From positions 1 to 64,000 of the forward strand of contig RPFO01000237.1 of the NCBI GenBank assembly GCA_009746045.1: a stretch of 64,000 bases of DNA. The letters run 5' to 3'. Origin of the DNA: Mesostigma viride (lineage: Eukaryota; Streptophyta; Mesostigmatophyceae; Mesostigmatales; Mesostigmataceae). The first letter of the stretch is position 1; the number at the start of each line of letters is the position of its first letter. This document shows, piece by piece, positions 23,004 through 34,514 of this stretch. Both the position numbers and the translations under genes were made by a program. A model generated the notes under the pieces. That model did no database searches, was not told where the DNA came from, and saw only the letters and a list, made by a program, of their open reading frames with translations.

Positions 23004-23718
23004 GAGAGACGGGGCACACAACCGGTAGGAAGATGCACGCGCTAGGAGGACATGAAGAAGGGGATGATACTGCGGGAGGGGATAAGCGTAGGGCATGTGG
23101 ATGATGTGGTTGATCATCGAGGAGAGGGGGATACGCCCCGTGTAGGGCTTATGTGAATGTATAATATTGCAGAGGAGGTAGGGCCATACGGGATGTTGGC
23201 CATGGCATGCGCACACAGTAGAGTGATGCAGGGAGGGGCACGCGGCCCTAACGAAGGCTGATGTGGTGGGTCGGTAAAGGGCGATGCGGCCAGTAGGGCC
23301 AAACAAGTAGTAGGGGGTGCCCAGCCGATGCTTTAATAAGCAGGAAGCATTAACAATGGGTGGGTTTGGTGGGATTTGGTATCCACTTGGGTTAGCTAGT
23401 TAGGAAAGCTTTTGTTGGGTTTCATAGTCAGGGCGATTCCAGTGCATCCCCTGTCCGAGCACCTGCGTGCGGCTTCTCATGCCTGCACAGCTAGTGTGCT
23501 ACCGATGAAGGAAGCCTAGCGAGTGTGGTTGGCAGGGGAGTGTGGGTGGCGCCAGTTTCGTTGCCAGTATTTGTGATCGTGTCGGCCACTGTTGTGGTGG
23601 GTGCACAGTCGTGGTCGTATCGCCGCCATGGTATTTTCAGCGCTGCCGCTATAGTGTTCTCATTGGTTTGGCGTTATAGAATTCTCATCAGTGGGCTACA
23701 GTGTTTTCATCGGTGCCG
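23004..23718. other. Spacer, no gene seen
   Basis: No coding signal beyond short frames. The right part (from 23630) already shows decayed units of the following minisatellite, such as CTATAGTGTTCTCAT. Confidence 0.5.
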
Positions 23719-24012
23719 CTATAGTAATCTCGGCGGTGGGCTATAGTAATCTCAGCGGTGGGCTATAGTAATCTCAGCGGTGGGCTATAGTAATCTAAGC
23801 GGTGGGCTATAGTAATCTCAGCGGTGGGCTATAGTAATCTCAGCGGTGGGATATAGTAATCTCGGCGGTGGGCTATAGTAATCTCAGCGGTGGGCTATAG
23901 TAATCTCAGCGGTGGGCTATAGTAATCTCAGCGGTGGGCTATAGTAATCTAAGCGGTGGGCTATAGTAATCTCAGCGGTGGGCTATAGTAATCTCGGCGG
24001 TGGGCTATAGTA
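23719..24012. repeat. 22-bp minisatellite, about 13 copies
   Basis: The unit is GGTGGGCTATAGTAATCTCA plus GC, with sporadic CTCG and CTAA variants. It is highly uniform in the centre and decays at both edges, as expected for unequal exchange. There are no spacers, so it is not a CRISPR array. Confidence 0.95.
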
Positions 24013-24818
24013 TTTTCATCGCTGCGCTAGACTTCTCATGCTGGGTGATGCGCTGTAGTTGCGATATGCTCCCCCCTTTCCCCCCCCTCGCCCCAGGCCC
24101 GCTTATTCGGACCGGGTCCGCACTAGTGCACACACGGCACTAGTGCACACATGGCCTGTCACAGCAGCTGTCACTCTAGTGCACACGTGGCCTGCCACAG
24201 CACCACGGCTACCTGCCTCACCATCGTCTGTGCACGCACATTGTATCGCAGGCTATAGCAGTGGGTGCTATAGTATTGGGGTGCGAGGAGTGAGACCGAC
24301 AAACTAGTCTGCGGTTCGGACGTGCATGAGTTCAATCAATGGTTGATGATACAGGGTGGCGGTTGCATGTGGCGGGCGCTGGCCCTAGAGCTGTTATGTG
24401 GTGCTGCCCTTCCGTGGCAGCAAGTTCAAGTCTTCCTTCTTCCACATACAGCATAGTGGGGTGTTTGCATGCATGGCCAGTTATCCAAGGTCTTCCTGTG
24501 GGGCAGTGCGCGGTTGCTGCCTTCCACGCAGTCCCAGGTCTACCTTGGTTGAGGCAAAACTGACTTGCCACGAATTTATCACTGCTTTGTCACCGCTTTG
24601 TCACCGCTTTGTCACTGATGTGTCACCTCTTTAACACCGCTTTGTCCCTGCTTTGACGCCGGCTTTGCATCAATTGCTTTGTCACAGTTTTGTCACTGGT
24701 GTGTCGCTTATATTTTTGACTGGGTTGGCCACTGACCTGTCGTCGATTTTTCTTATGAACATGCATTGGTCCCTTCTTGTCTCTTGATGTGTGTGGGTTG
24801 GTGGGTTTGGGGTTTAGG
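24013..24818. other. Spacer with TTTGTCACCGC repeats
   Basis: 24575-24720 holds about eight imperfect 11-bp units around CTTTGTCACCG. 24110-24200 has three CACTAGTGCACAC units. Nothing coding is recognised. Confidence 0.6.
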
Positions 24819-24822
24819 GGTT

Positions 24823-24855
<33 letters not shown>

Positions 24856-25345
24856 CGTTTGTGTGGGCGTTTGTGAGGGCGTTTGTGTGGGCGTTTGAGT
24901 GGGCGTTCGTGTGGGCATTCGTGTGGGCGTTTGTGTGGGCGTTTGTGTGGGCGTTGGCGGGTGCATTGTGTGGGCGGGGGCTTGGGGGGGAGCTTGGGCG
25001 GGGGCTTGGGCGGGGGCTTGGGCGGGGGCTTGGGCGGGGGCTTGGGCGGGGGCTTGGGCGGGGGCTTGGGCGGGGGCTTGGGCGGGGGCTTGGGCGGGGG
25101 CTTGGGCGGGGGCTTGGGCGGGGGCTTGGGCGGGGGCTTGGGCGGGGGCTTGGGCGGGGGCTTGGGCGGGGGCAGGCGCTTGTGTGTGTATGTGTGTAGG
25201 CGTGTGTGTGTGTGTGTGTGTGCGTGTGTGAGCGTGCATGCGTGCTTGCGTGCGTGTGTGCGCGCGTGCGTGCGTGCGTGCGTTTGTGCGTGCGTGCGTG
25301 TGTGCATGTGTGCATGTGTGAATGCGTGCGTGTGTGTGGCATGGG
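24819..25345. repeat. G-rich 12-bp repeats and TG/TGCG microsatellite
   Basis: In order: a poly-G run (24824-24854), about eight GCGTTTGTGTGG units, about 16 GGGCTTGGGCGG units (24970-25172), then TGTG and TGCG repeats. The tract stands just upstream of the GT29 exon acceptor and is probably intronic. Confidence 0.9.
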
Positions 25346-25390
25346 CGGGCGAGGGGTATGGTGGGGGGGAACACACTACTGCACTTGCAG

Positions 25391-26689
25391 GTAAGTGGCC
25401 ACCAAGCATCCGCTGCGGCCGTAAGGTCCAGATTGGGCACGTTACAAGTGCGGCCTGGCTCGACGCCTTCGCATAGTGGTGCGTTGACGCCGGCGAAACC
25501 AATCCCGGAATGGAAGTCGCCGGCCGACTGGGATTTTCAGAGCTGCGTGTGCATGCGGCTACCGGGTGCCATCAACGGCAGCAGCAGCGCCATCCACACG
25601 GCCATCAACGGTAGCGACAAGGTTACGTCTGTAATGGGGAGCGCCGCGGCCGACATATTCCGCCAGATGTTCCCCTCCTTCCTCAAAGATGCCGTGCAGT
25701 GCCACTACCCATTTTACGACGCGTTCAGTAAGCCCCTGCAGGCACTGACTGGGCCGCTGCCCAGTGGGCTGCAGGACGCCCCATCATATTACATGACCGC
25801 CTTTTCCAAGCAGCCCGACTTGCCGGCAGAATACCAGCGGAGAGACGTGGCGGTCATTCGGCCGTGCAGCAAGACCTGTGCAGTCGTGGGCACTAGCCCG
25901 GCGCTCCTGCGGGCGAAGCGGGGTGCGGAGATTGACGCACATGACCTGGTCATTCGTCCCAATATTGCCCCCGTGGCTGGGTTTGAGGATTATGTGGGGT
26001 CCCGCACCAGTGTTCGCGTGTTCTACCCTGAGTCCTATGACCCCCGCGCGGATATCTACGAACGGCGCCCAGAGGGCTCTGCTCGTCGCCGGAAATTGCT
26101 CGGTAGCGACGCAGATATTCTGGACGGCAGCAAGAAACGCAGGAAGAAACAGCAGCAGGAAGAGACGGAGAACAATGAGAGGAGCAGAGGGAATGAAGCA
26201 CTGGTGTCGACCGATATCGATGAGCCCCCAGTGGTACATGCCTTGGTTGCGTTCAAGCGGCAGGACCTCTCATGGGGGGTGAAAGCCTTGCAGCGCGGGC
26301 AGCGAAGGGATCTGTATCGTCATCCGCCGCACGTGTGGAGCCGCCCTCATGGTGCGCCTGCCGCAAACTTCACACGCATCACAGCACCGATTTTAGAGGG
26401 TCCGTTTGCACTCGTCCACCCGTACCTGGTGCGCGCGGTGCAGCAGAACTGGCTGCACGAACAAATTTCGGGCCGTTGGTGGCCGTCGACGGGGCTGATT
26501 GCCGTAATTGTCGCGAGCATGCTGTGTGAGGAGGTGCACGCTTATGGCTTCTCAAGCATGAATGACGTGGGGTCGGGCTACGGGCACTACTACGAGAAGA
26601 AGGTGTACAGTACGACACAATTGACACAATGGAAGCACAATTTCCAGAGCGAGTGGAGAGCGCTTGACCTGCTGGGAGTACGGGTTTGA
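25391..26689 (+). CDS. GT29 sialyltransferase-like glycosyltransferase, terminal exon
   Basis: GT29 enzymes are type II Golgi membrane proteins that transfer a sugar from a CMP-linked donor (sialic acid in animals). The exon codes for 432 residues. Sialylmotif L starts at residue 163 ([20 protein letters not shown], then [20 protein letters not shown] and VFYPES). Sialylmotif S is at 365 ([20 protein letters not shown]), motif III HYYE at 399, and motif VS (H416, E421) near the end. All four are in the normal order and spacing, so the fold should be intact. Between L and S is a charged insert rich in K, Q and E (about 50 residues) not usual in the family. The N-terminal membrane anchor must be in an upstream exon. 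I start at 25391 after TTGCAG, although the same bases (CAGGTAAGT) also read as a perfect donor. TGTAA at 26742 may be the poly(A) signal. Algae generally lack animal-type sialic acid, so the donor may be another CMP-sugar such as CMP-Kdo. Confidence 0.9.
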   Translation, partial: VSGHQASAAAVRSRLGTLQVRPGSTPSHSGALTPAKPIPEWKSPADWDFQSCVCMRLPGAINGSSSAIHTAINGSDKVTSVMGSAAADIFRQMFPSFLKDAVQCHYPFYDAFSKPLQALTGPLPSGLQDAPSYYMTAFSKQPDLPAEYQRRDVAVIRPCSKTCAVVGTSPALLRAKRGAEIDAHDLVIRPNIAPVAGFEDYVGSRTSVRVFYPESYDPRADIYERRPEGSARRRKLLGSDADILDGSKKRRKKQQQEETENNERSRGNEALVSTDIDEPPVVHALVAFKRQDLSWGVKALQRGQRRDLYRHPPHVWSRPHGAPAANFTRITAPILEGPFALVHPYLVRAVQQNWLHEQISGRWWPSTGLIAVIVASMLCEEVHAYGFSSMNDVGSGYGHYYEKKVYSTTQLTQWKHNFQSEWRALDLLGVRV

Positions 26690-26859
26690 CACAAACGTAT
26701 TTCTAGACCCGTGTTTTTCTTTTTAGAGCACGATATATCGCGTTGTAAGCTTTTTGTAGAACGAGTATAGCCTATCATTAAAAAAAATTTCCTGGACATG
26801 TTCATGCTCTGCGGAAAGCCCGTGATTCACAGTTTTTTTTTTCTACTGAGACCCACTAG

Positions 26860-27489
26860 TGTTACGGCCCTAACCCGTGTTTGGGCGTAACAACTCCTAA
26901 AATAAATTAATTTGGTCAGTCGAAAGTCATTTTGATATTGTTTGAGACTTTCGATAGTTATTATGTTAGATTCGGGGACTTGGCCGAGTTATTCCAACAG
27001 TCGGCCCATGTACCCTGGCTTTGCTTTCGGTTTGGTGTGTTACTGGTCTGTACCCGGGACTACCAGGTACCGGGTGCCAGACTGGTGGATACCATGTGTA
27101 AATCTACGGCTAATATTGCGTAGGGGTTGCGGCGCTAGAGGTCCGGCCCACAGCTGGCCCGCTGGCATCGCACAGCCTAGGACAAATGTTGTAGGTGGCG
27201 ATGGCTTCCGCATCTTTGGTTTGGAATGAAATCGACTTGAGTAAAACTTGTCTGCCAAACCAGGGGTCACATCTGGGCTGCACTAACGCCCTTCGTGCAT
27301 TCCATGTCCATGCATAATTTATCTAGTTGTGCATTCAGGGCCTAGCTTGTAATTGGACCGCGTACTAGCTAGAATTGGGCTACATTCCCGTAGTCCTCGC
27401 GGAATCATAGCAGATTTCCGGGTCCAATCATGCAGGCGTAACCCACGCTAGGCTAGGATCTTTCGGAGTCGCTGGTGCGGCTCGTAACA
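26860..27489 (+). mobile_element. LTR of a Ty3/gypsy-type retrotransposon
   Basis: The 630-bp LTR begins TGTTACG and ends CGTAACA, a perfect 7-bp inverted repeat with canonical TG...CA. One base later stands a primer-binding site. It lies 170 bp past the GT29 stop codon. The partner LTR is not in the window, which fits the nested insertions that push it beyond 64000. Confidence 0.8.
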
Positions 27490-27490
27490 C

Positions 27491-27502
27491 TGGTATCAGA
27501 GG
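27491..27502 (+). promoter_or_regulatory. tRNA-iMet primer-binding site
   Basis: TGGTATCAGAGG matches the classic plant-type PBS TGGTATCAGAGC, complementary to the 3' end of initiator tRNA-Met, in 11 of 12 bases, directly after the LTR. Confidence 0.85.
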
Positions 27503-28430
27503 TTTCGTCTAGGGCCACCATAGCTCGTACAGAGCGTTGGCAGGGCCTCGTGGGATATCACCTGACGTGAATCGGTGATCTGCACCAAGACGACCCGCTG
27601 CCGGGGGAGCGCAGTCGTAGGACGCCATAACGCAGTATAGGCGACCTTAATCGACGACGTCCTCGAGCTGTGACGCAGTTTACAGCTAGAAAATAGGACC
27701 TACCCATCGGCTGGCAACGACCTAGGTAGGAGTCGGGCTCTGACGGCAAGAAACGCAGATAATATCGCATCCGCAGCAAATAGGTGGGCACGCAGCCCAT
27801 GGTGGTTGTAGGGCGCGCAGCAGCCTTATTGCCCGCTCCGTCCCTCCTTTCTCTGCACGCGTAGAGCGGTGAACATTATATGTGCTCCCAGCCCTGTTTT
27901 CTTGTCGTTTTCATGTTTGTGCTGTGAGCGCTAGCTCTGGGTACACCGGCCTCGCTCGTTGGTTCACGCAGGCCATAACCGTACAGGCTGGCTTGCGAGG
28001 GACTCCGCAGGAGTGGCTCAGTACGTGCTGGGGCCCGGTACACGGACGGGTTGTCACGTAGGTTACTCCCTTGTGAGCTGACAGGTTTTCCTGTCTACGT
28101 AATGTCGTTGCGTTCAAGTAGATTGTAGGGCCTGTTGGCAACCCTTGTGAGCAGGTGATGGTCACTCACTAGAGGTACTCAAGGTTCCTTCTTCTCTGCC
28201 TATCCCTGCCTGTGCACACGCAATAGACGTGGCATGTCTAATCATACTAATATTAGGCATACTGAGGCTTTTAGGGGATGGGACAGTGCATGATGGGTCC
28301 AGGCAATTATATTACTACGCGTTGCATGGCACATGATGGGGGCACAGGCAAGGTAGGGATTTTTTATAGCTGCAGGGTAGAATGCAGAAACAATGTTCAT
28401 AGTAGATAGACATAGGGCTATTTTTAAGGG
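27503..28430 (+). other. 5' untranslated region of the gypsy element
   Basis: No conserved frame is seen. It follows the PBS and is cut at about 28431 by an ORF1-only retroelement. The gypsy gag frame resumes right of 42230. Confidence 0.5.
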
Positions 28431-28993
28431 GAGCTCCTACGCGGACCTGCTGCGGTCAGCGACCGCCTCAACCACTGACGCGGCCATCGCCACGAAGCTC
28501 CAGGCGGGAGCTGGAGGACCACCACCAGGCCCAGCAACGGGAGGTCACCGACCGCGCTCGCCGCGAGTGCCGAGTGGTGCTGCGTCGTTTCCCCCAGTCT
28601 GAAGCCAGGTGAGACGTCAACCTCCCTTGCTGCATGACGCCGGAGCTCAAGAACCAGCTTCTTACCCTCATGGTAGGTGAGGTAGAACTGCATGCGAGGG
28701 TGCCACCGCCTTCCCCACTCACGGGACAAGGCGGCTCCCCCACCAGTCCTGCTCACCTTCCCTTCCCCTGAGGATAAGCAGCGGTTCCTCTCTCGCCGCA
28801 AGAGGTTGCACGACCTCACCTGGACTGGACGTTGGACGACGACCTGACCCCCGCTCAGCAGCAGCAGCGACGCGACCTGTGGCCGGAATGCCTCCGCCGC
28901 AAGTGCAGGACCCCCAGAAGCCCAAGGTGTACTGGAGGGGCGGGGACCTGATGATCACTGAACCACAAGATGTGGACGCCCCCAGCGGGCTAG
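28431..28993 (+). pseudogene. ORF1-like C-terminal half, copy C
   Basis: Several frames together give SYADLLRSATASTT, LLTFPSPEDKQRFLSRRKR-like, DDDLTPAQQQQRRDLWPE-like and VYWRGGDLMI-like motifs, then TAG at 28991. Multiple indels (near 28500, 28610, 28830) break it. It is homologous to 61786-62663. Confidence 0.7.
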
Positions 28994-29118
28994 AATCGCT
29001 TGCATAAACCCTAGCTTGTATCCATTGGTAGTCACTGCCGCTAATATGGCAGCCGTGCTTATTAGAATGTTTGCCTAGCTGTGCCAACATACCTAGTCAC
29101 GTGCACTGCTAACCATGC

Positions 29119-29861
29119 GTGATTCGATTAAGGTTTTCGTTACTAGTGGCGCTAGGCCACTCAGTGTGGCGTTTCGAACTATGAAAACTTCAGTTTACTC
29201 GGCCAATGTGTGGGCTTGGCACGGCCACGCGTGGCGGGCTGGCTTTTTGGTGCAGCAAATGACCCTGCCGGCAGCGGGGTCAGCGCGGCGCGGCGCCGTA
29301 CTGGCTGTACACAAGGCGGGCGAGCGTCTCCGTCTCAGGCATCGATAGTGTATGGCTAACGAGTGACTTAATAACTGAGGCGCCAGGCCGCCAGCCAGCT
29401 GAAGCCTGAAAAGTGAAATGCACACAAGCTGCAGTCTGCACAGTGCACTCTGGTCTCTGGCAGCGGGTCACTTGCCACTTGGCACTTGGCCGAGCTCTAC
29501 ATACATGCACTATGCAGTCAGTCAGTCAGTAAGTCAGTCAGTCATAGTAGTACTTATTGTAGTAGTTTTTACTAGGGAGGCTTGTGGCGGAACGCCGGCC
29601 GGAAAACCGGCTGCAACACCGCCAATCGTGGCGTAACCTGTACTAGAGTGAACTTCGGGCACGGCCACCCTGTGGCGAAACGAAACTACAAAGTAGAACA
29701 GCACTGCCAAATTGTGGCTTCTTGGGATCACATCTTGGGTTTGACAGGGCCGCTCGAGCCCTGTCAAAGTGCATGGGTGGCACCGCGCCATATTTTGCCA
29801 AAAAAAGTGCCATGCATGCACACCGCCACATTTGGCGGCATATCGCCACTAATCGAAACAC
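29119..29861. mobile_element. Small DNA transposon-like insert in copy C
   Basis: Copy D runs straight from the CACGTGC block to GCACGGTACA, whereas copy C holds ~740 bp between them. Its ends show imperfect inverted repeats, GTGATTCGATTA (29119-29130) and GTGTTTCGATTA on the other strand. The interior is full of TGGCG/CGCCA motifs. A perfect hairpin, TTTGACAGGGC...GCCCTGTCAAA, stands at 29740-29768. The target duplication is unclear, so the superfamily is not assigned. Confidence 0.5.
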
Positions 29862-30007
29862 TGCCACTAACGCACGGTACATGCACAACCAGCCATACAT
29901 AGCCTTTAATAGCTTAGTCCTTGTACAGCCATGCTACGTCCTGGCTATGCATGATCAGATTACTTGCCCGGCCACGCTCCTTGTTATGCCATCACTAGGA
30001 ACTCGGT

Positions 30008-30356
30008 AGTGGTAAAAAATACCACTTTTTATCACTTTTTATCACTTTTTACCACTTTTTACAACTTTTTACCACCCACAAGAAGTAAAAAGCCGTAAAA
30101 AGCCGTAAAAAGCCGTAAAAAGCCGTAAAAAGCCGTAAAAAGCCGTAAAAAGCCGTAAAAAGCCGTAAAAAGCCGTAAAAAGTGATAAAAAATACCACCT
30201 TTTACCACTTTTACCACCTAACGGAGGTGGTAAAAGTGGTAAAAGGTGGAAAATGGTGGTAAAAAGCCATAAAAAGCCATAAAAAGTGATAAAAAGTGGT
30301 AAAAGTGGTAAAAAGTGGTAAAAGAACACCACGACGAGCACAAAAGTGGTAAAAAA
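30008..30356. repeat. Left subterminal repeats of the CACTA-like element
   Basis: Tandem CACTTTTTAC/T units, then about ten GTAAAAAGCC units (30086-30180), then inverted blocks of GTGGTAAAA. These are probable transposase binding sites by analogy with EnSpm. Confidence 0.8.
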
Positions 30357-30360
30357 TACA

Positions 30361-31361
30361 AGGGCTGAACCGACAACAAGTCAGTTTAGGCCCAAACCAT
30401 GAATGATGCACCTTTATTCAATGTAATATTGGCATGATTAACTTGGAGAAAACTGAGAAGTTGAGGACAACTGCGTGAGCTCAGCAAGCATGAGCTCACC
30501 TTGCATGGCGTGCAAGCGCACACCTACAAGGACTTTGTCATTGATGCAATATAATCCTTTAGCTAGAAACCGATGGCATGCCGGAGTCCCATACATCAAG
30601 AGTAAAGGAGGGACTACGAAATGCTACTTCAACTTAGGGGCTATCCTCGACGAACGAAGAATCCTTCTCTCCATGATTGCTACTCTATCGTTCTTCAGTT
30701 CGCCTCATGGTGCGCTTTCCTGCAAAACGATCAAGCACCATCAAAGGAGCATAACAAGGCCACCGCATGGGGCAACATGTTGTGTTGTCAAGGAACTGAG
30801 TTTGAAAGAAATTCTACGAAAAATTTCCATGAGCTTGACCTGGCATCCCCCTCCCATTGCAAAGTAAGCGGCCACCAACTAGGGATGGCGTAAGGAACAA
30901 AACCACAGTCAGAACATAAACGAAGCCACAAACCTAGCTACGCAATAGAATTTGCTAGTCGTAAACACAGAAAACATAAAAGGCACAGGGTCAAGCTGGC
31001 TGACAATAGGCAAAGGGTTGCAACCACGCACTTAGCGTGAAGCATGCCAATGCTTGTCATGCATGCCTCCCAATGCAGGCATAGAAAGGGAAACTAAAGT
31101 GAAAGGGAATGCAAGGCTGGTGGCGCACACCATACTTTGAATAGATGTATAGGTGAGCATACTAGCCTACAAGGGATAGCTGCTACGCAAGAAGATGCAA
31201 CATACCAGTTCGTGCAACTGCAAATTGAAAGTTCTGATGATGGCGGGCTTTACAAAGCGAAGGACGCTCAAAATGCCACAAATAGAAGCCACCATGCAGC
31301 GACAAGCGTTTAGTCGATAGCAAATCATTGAGTAATCAAGGCCAATCAAGTTTGAAATAAC
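30361..31361 (+). other. CACTA-like interior, left; one possible exon
   Basis: A plus-strand stretch ending at 30861 reads HDCYSIVLQFASWCAFLQND and EHNKATAWGNMLCCQGTEFE, and meets a donor-like AAAGTAAGC. This could be a transposase exon, but no DDE motif is seen. The rest shows no coding signal. Confidence 0.3.
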
Positions 31362-31834
31362 AGTTAGAATGCGGTGGGATATGTTGCTTGAGAACACTGA
31401 ACGCTGTGAGCAATGAATTGCTTGGTTCATTAGAAAATAGGTTTACCCTTTATCAACGTTCCTCTCACTGGCTGCGCCGCCAGTGACCGTTGGGTGCAGA
31501 CCGTTGGCCCGAGGCCGCACGATGACAGGTAGCTGTCCAGTCACTGCATCGTGCGATCACAGATCAATGCACGCTGCAGTACGGTCCCTATCTAGGATAC
31601 TCTAGTACCGTCCAATGACAGGACACTACGTATACTGGGTACTGACATCTGTCACGTACCTCAGTACCCAAAGTACCTATCTAGGGAAACGTATGCGACT
31701 CGACTAGCATTCCTATCTGCATAGCCCACGTGGTATTTATATTCACATACCAACGTAGGTTTACAAGGCTTATTCATACGTTGTATTCACAATGCCTTTG
31801 AGACTTAGTCTACAGCAAAGCATGGAGACTAACT
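31362..31834 (-). repeat. Copia-1 3' LTR
   Basis: On the plus strand it begins AGTTAGAATGCGG and ends GGAGACTAACT. The limits are exact because both internal and external flanks differ from those of the other LTR. A TATAAATA-like box lies inside. Confidence 0.9.
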
Positions 31835-32194
31835 CCAGTATTGTTTTATTATTTATTTCTTAATGCAGGTCTGCACCCCCAACATTATTGTTATTGTTTT
31901 TAAGTTGATTAGGGGTACAAAAGAGACATGGCTGGTTGAGCCAGGTTGGTGACAGCTGGCTGTTCTGGCCAGGTGTTATATTGCACATTAAATAAGGTGT
32001 ACACAGCTGGCTGGTTTGGCCAGTTATTGGAGCACACATTAAGTAAGTGTATACAAAGCTTGTGTCCTCAAGCTGCAAATGGATACAAATCTGACCTAGC
32101 CAGCACTCACACCCCACAACGAATGTGTTGAATTTTATGGCGCCCAGCAGCTATCGCTGTGGTAAGGGGGTGTGGTGGTTGTGTACTGTGCTAT

Positions 32195-32441
32195 TAATTA
32201 ATTAATTAATTAATTAAACTCGTGCTCCCGTTGGGGAGTCACGGAGCACCGAAGTGCTTTTAATCCCTGTGTGTGCACTACAGGAGAAAGGGCAGAGACC
32301 CCCAGTCTCCTTCATGCCAAAGGCATGCCACAGCTGCAATCGGGCGCGGCTAGCGAAAAGGACAGGCTAACGATCCGGCAAACTGTGGGTGCAATAAGAC
32401 CCATGTGAGCATATCATAGCAAGGAGCGTGGGCAAGTAACT
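32195..32441 (-). mobile_element. ORF1-element tail fragment E, 11-bp target duplication
   Basis: Flanked by TACTGTGCTAT at 32184-32194 and 32442-32452. The sequence is nearly identical to 61363-61600, with the TTAA tail and CTCCCCAACGGGAGCACG hairpin at the left. It is 5'-truncated and was inserted into the Copia-1 3' region. Confidence 0.9.
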
Positions 32442-32466
32442 TACTGTGCTATGGCCAGTCATTTAT

Positions 32467-34514
32467 TCAAACACTGACTCTGATATTGACATAGGGGTTC
32501 ATGTTCTGGAAGAGGAGCTGGTACTGTTGGCCAGCAGCATCCCGCAGCTTCGTTAGAGCGTCTGCTGGGTTGTCCTCATCATCCACATGAGTCCAGCTGG
32601 AAAAATAGGTGGCCTCCTGTTTGAGGATCACCCAATCCAAGTCAGTGTGGACAGCAGCAGAAACAGATTTCTCGGTTAGAAAACTGATCACAGATTGGCT
32701 GTCAGCATAGAGATGTGAGATGACATTGCATGTGCTGCCTGCCTGGGTTTGTAGCCAGGTGAGCATGTGCTGCAGGGAACGAGCATGCAATGCAGCAGAC
32801 ACCACAGCACGACATTCAGCTGAGTTGCTGCTGCCAGGTTTTCTGCGGTGTAGCCTGCTGTACCAGGAAGTGAGGGACATGTAATCTGACCTGTTGGTGA
32901 GAAAAAACAGCCCTGATTCCCGTGCCCCCATCTGATTGATTGTTCTGCTCTCCATGGAGCTGTCCATGACACATTGGATGTGGATGTCTTCCATCAGATT
33001 CAGGCCATGGAGGATGAGGGGGGGACAGTCATTGACCAACTTCCTGATGTGACTGCATTTTATCTTGACTAGAACATCATGGGTGACCCTGCTGATGACA
33101 GCTAAGGGAGCCCCACAGATGGCTGACCACCACCCCAGTTTGCCCTGAACAGTGGCACACATGTGTAAGGGGAGGTAGTTGTCCTGCAGCAGATCTAGAC
33201 AATCTTGGATATATTCTGCAGGAGGGGAGAGAGAGCAGACCCACTGATCTGGCTGCCTATGCAGCTGCAACATGATGCCACAGAACTGGATGGGGGTTGT
33301 GCTCAATTCCACCTGTTTGCCAATCTCATATGATTCCTGGACCTGCTGAATAAAGGTTTCCACCTCAGCTCTAGGCCCACAAATGAGTTGGTCATCTCCA
33401 TGCCACACAAAGAACAGCAGTCCAGAGGGGGTGGGTACAACAAAAAAGCATGGGTCCAGGTCATCATACGTGGCCTTGAGCTTTTTGAATACTTCCTCTG
33501 CTGAGTCTCTGAAAATTTTGGGGCACTGACAAGCCCTTCCACCCCAATGTTGATGATAAGGTGGGGCTCATCAATGTAAGGTTTCCACACAGCTGGGGTG
33601 TCTACCACGTACACCTTCCCTTTCCACACAGATTCAGCCTTTTCTGGGTCCCCCCTGAGGAAGGCCCTTTTAATATCAGTGGCTTTGCAGACATAGTCTT
33701 GGCCTGCATTGAGGTTGTGGAGGAATAGAGAGAGCATGATCCTGAGTGAGGTTTGTTGCAGCCCAGGTGTGTAGGTTTCCCCTTTTGGCAGTGTGGATGT
33801 CCCCTTTAATTCTGTGACACATGGTCTGGCATGGAAGATTGGGGAGCCCACTTTTTGTGGTTTTTGTTTGAGAACAAATTTTAATCTGAGCTTTTTGGCT
33901 CCCTCTGGCACGTCCCATGAAGGGGTGACAGGAGGTTTGTATTGAGGGTTTTTGGGGTTGGGCAGGACCCATTCCTGCCTGGCTTGGTGGACAATGGCCA
34001 TCAGCCACTTGGTAAACCCTTTTTGTGTTTTGCATTCTTGTATGACGTGGGAGATTTGGTGGGGTGAGTGCATGGCTATGTCCCACTTACCCAGCCCAAA
34101 GGCTGAGGGATGGAGGAACTGGCTGTGCACTAACTTGTCCAGATCAGGGATCTCCCCTGGTGCATACTGAGTGTTGACTGCCTTGATGACAGCATCCATA
34201 CCAGGGACAATACTGGAGAGAGGGATTTTAAAGTGGTCCAGAGGAACTGCACCCACCCCTGTGACACTGAGCTCATTAGCTGAGATAAGCACCCCAGGAT
34301 AGGATACAAAAGGTTCCCCCAACAAGGTGTTACCAGAGTACCCCTCCACCACCTGGAAGGGTGTCTGAATACCAAGTATAGGGAGCATCACTTGTCCCAC
34401 TACATCCAGTGAGCTTTGGCCTGAGAAATCCTGCACCCGTGCCCAAAATGAAGGTGCAATCTCAAGACCAGGGATGGCTTGTGCACTGATCACACTGACC
34501 TGTGCCTGAGTGTC
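32467..34514 (-). pseudogene. Copia-1 protease-like, reverse transcriptase and RNase H region
   Basis: Two frames (34493-33303 and 33408-32467). The protease-like part has LAIDTQAQVSVIS, LLGEPF and a conserved LDHFKIPLSS. RT has ATDIKRAFLRGDPEKA, a frameshift at about 33525, then FVWHGDDQLICGP. RNase H shows VMDSSMESRTI, SAECRAVVSAAL, LYADSQSVISFL and NPADALTKL, so all four acidic positions are present. The same frameshift occurs in Copia-2, so it predates both copies. A 7-bp deletion near 34520 separates this part from the integrase frame. Confidence 0.9.

Larger units (their letters stand above)
28431..29992 (+). mobile_element. ORF1-only retroelement, copy C, left part
   Basis: Matches the reverse complement of copy D (62310-61590) from CTCCTACGCGGACCTGC onward, so it is 5'-truncated relative to D. 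It carries a decayed ORF1 C-half and 3' UTR. At 29993 the match stops at a CACTAGG terminus and resumes at 41985. The element then ends near 42230 in CTCCCCAACGGGAGCACG and a TTAA-rich tail. Confidence 0.8.

Noticed and set aside
23719-24012. Possible CRISPR array
   Set aside because: Units are contiguous with no unique spacers and the DNA is eukaryotic; it is a minisatellite.
24623-25502. PKPPPKPPP and AQAPAQAP frames opposite the GT29 intron
   Set aside because: Antisense translation of 12-bp G-rich repeats.
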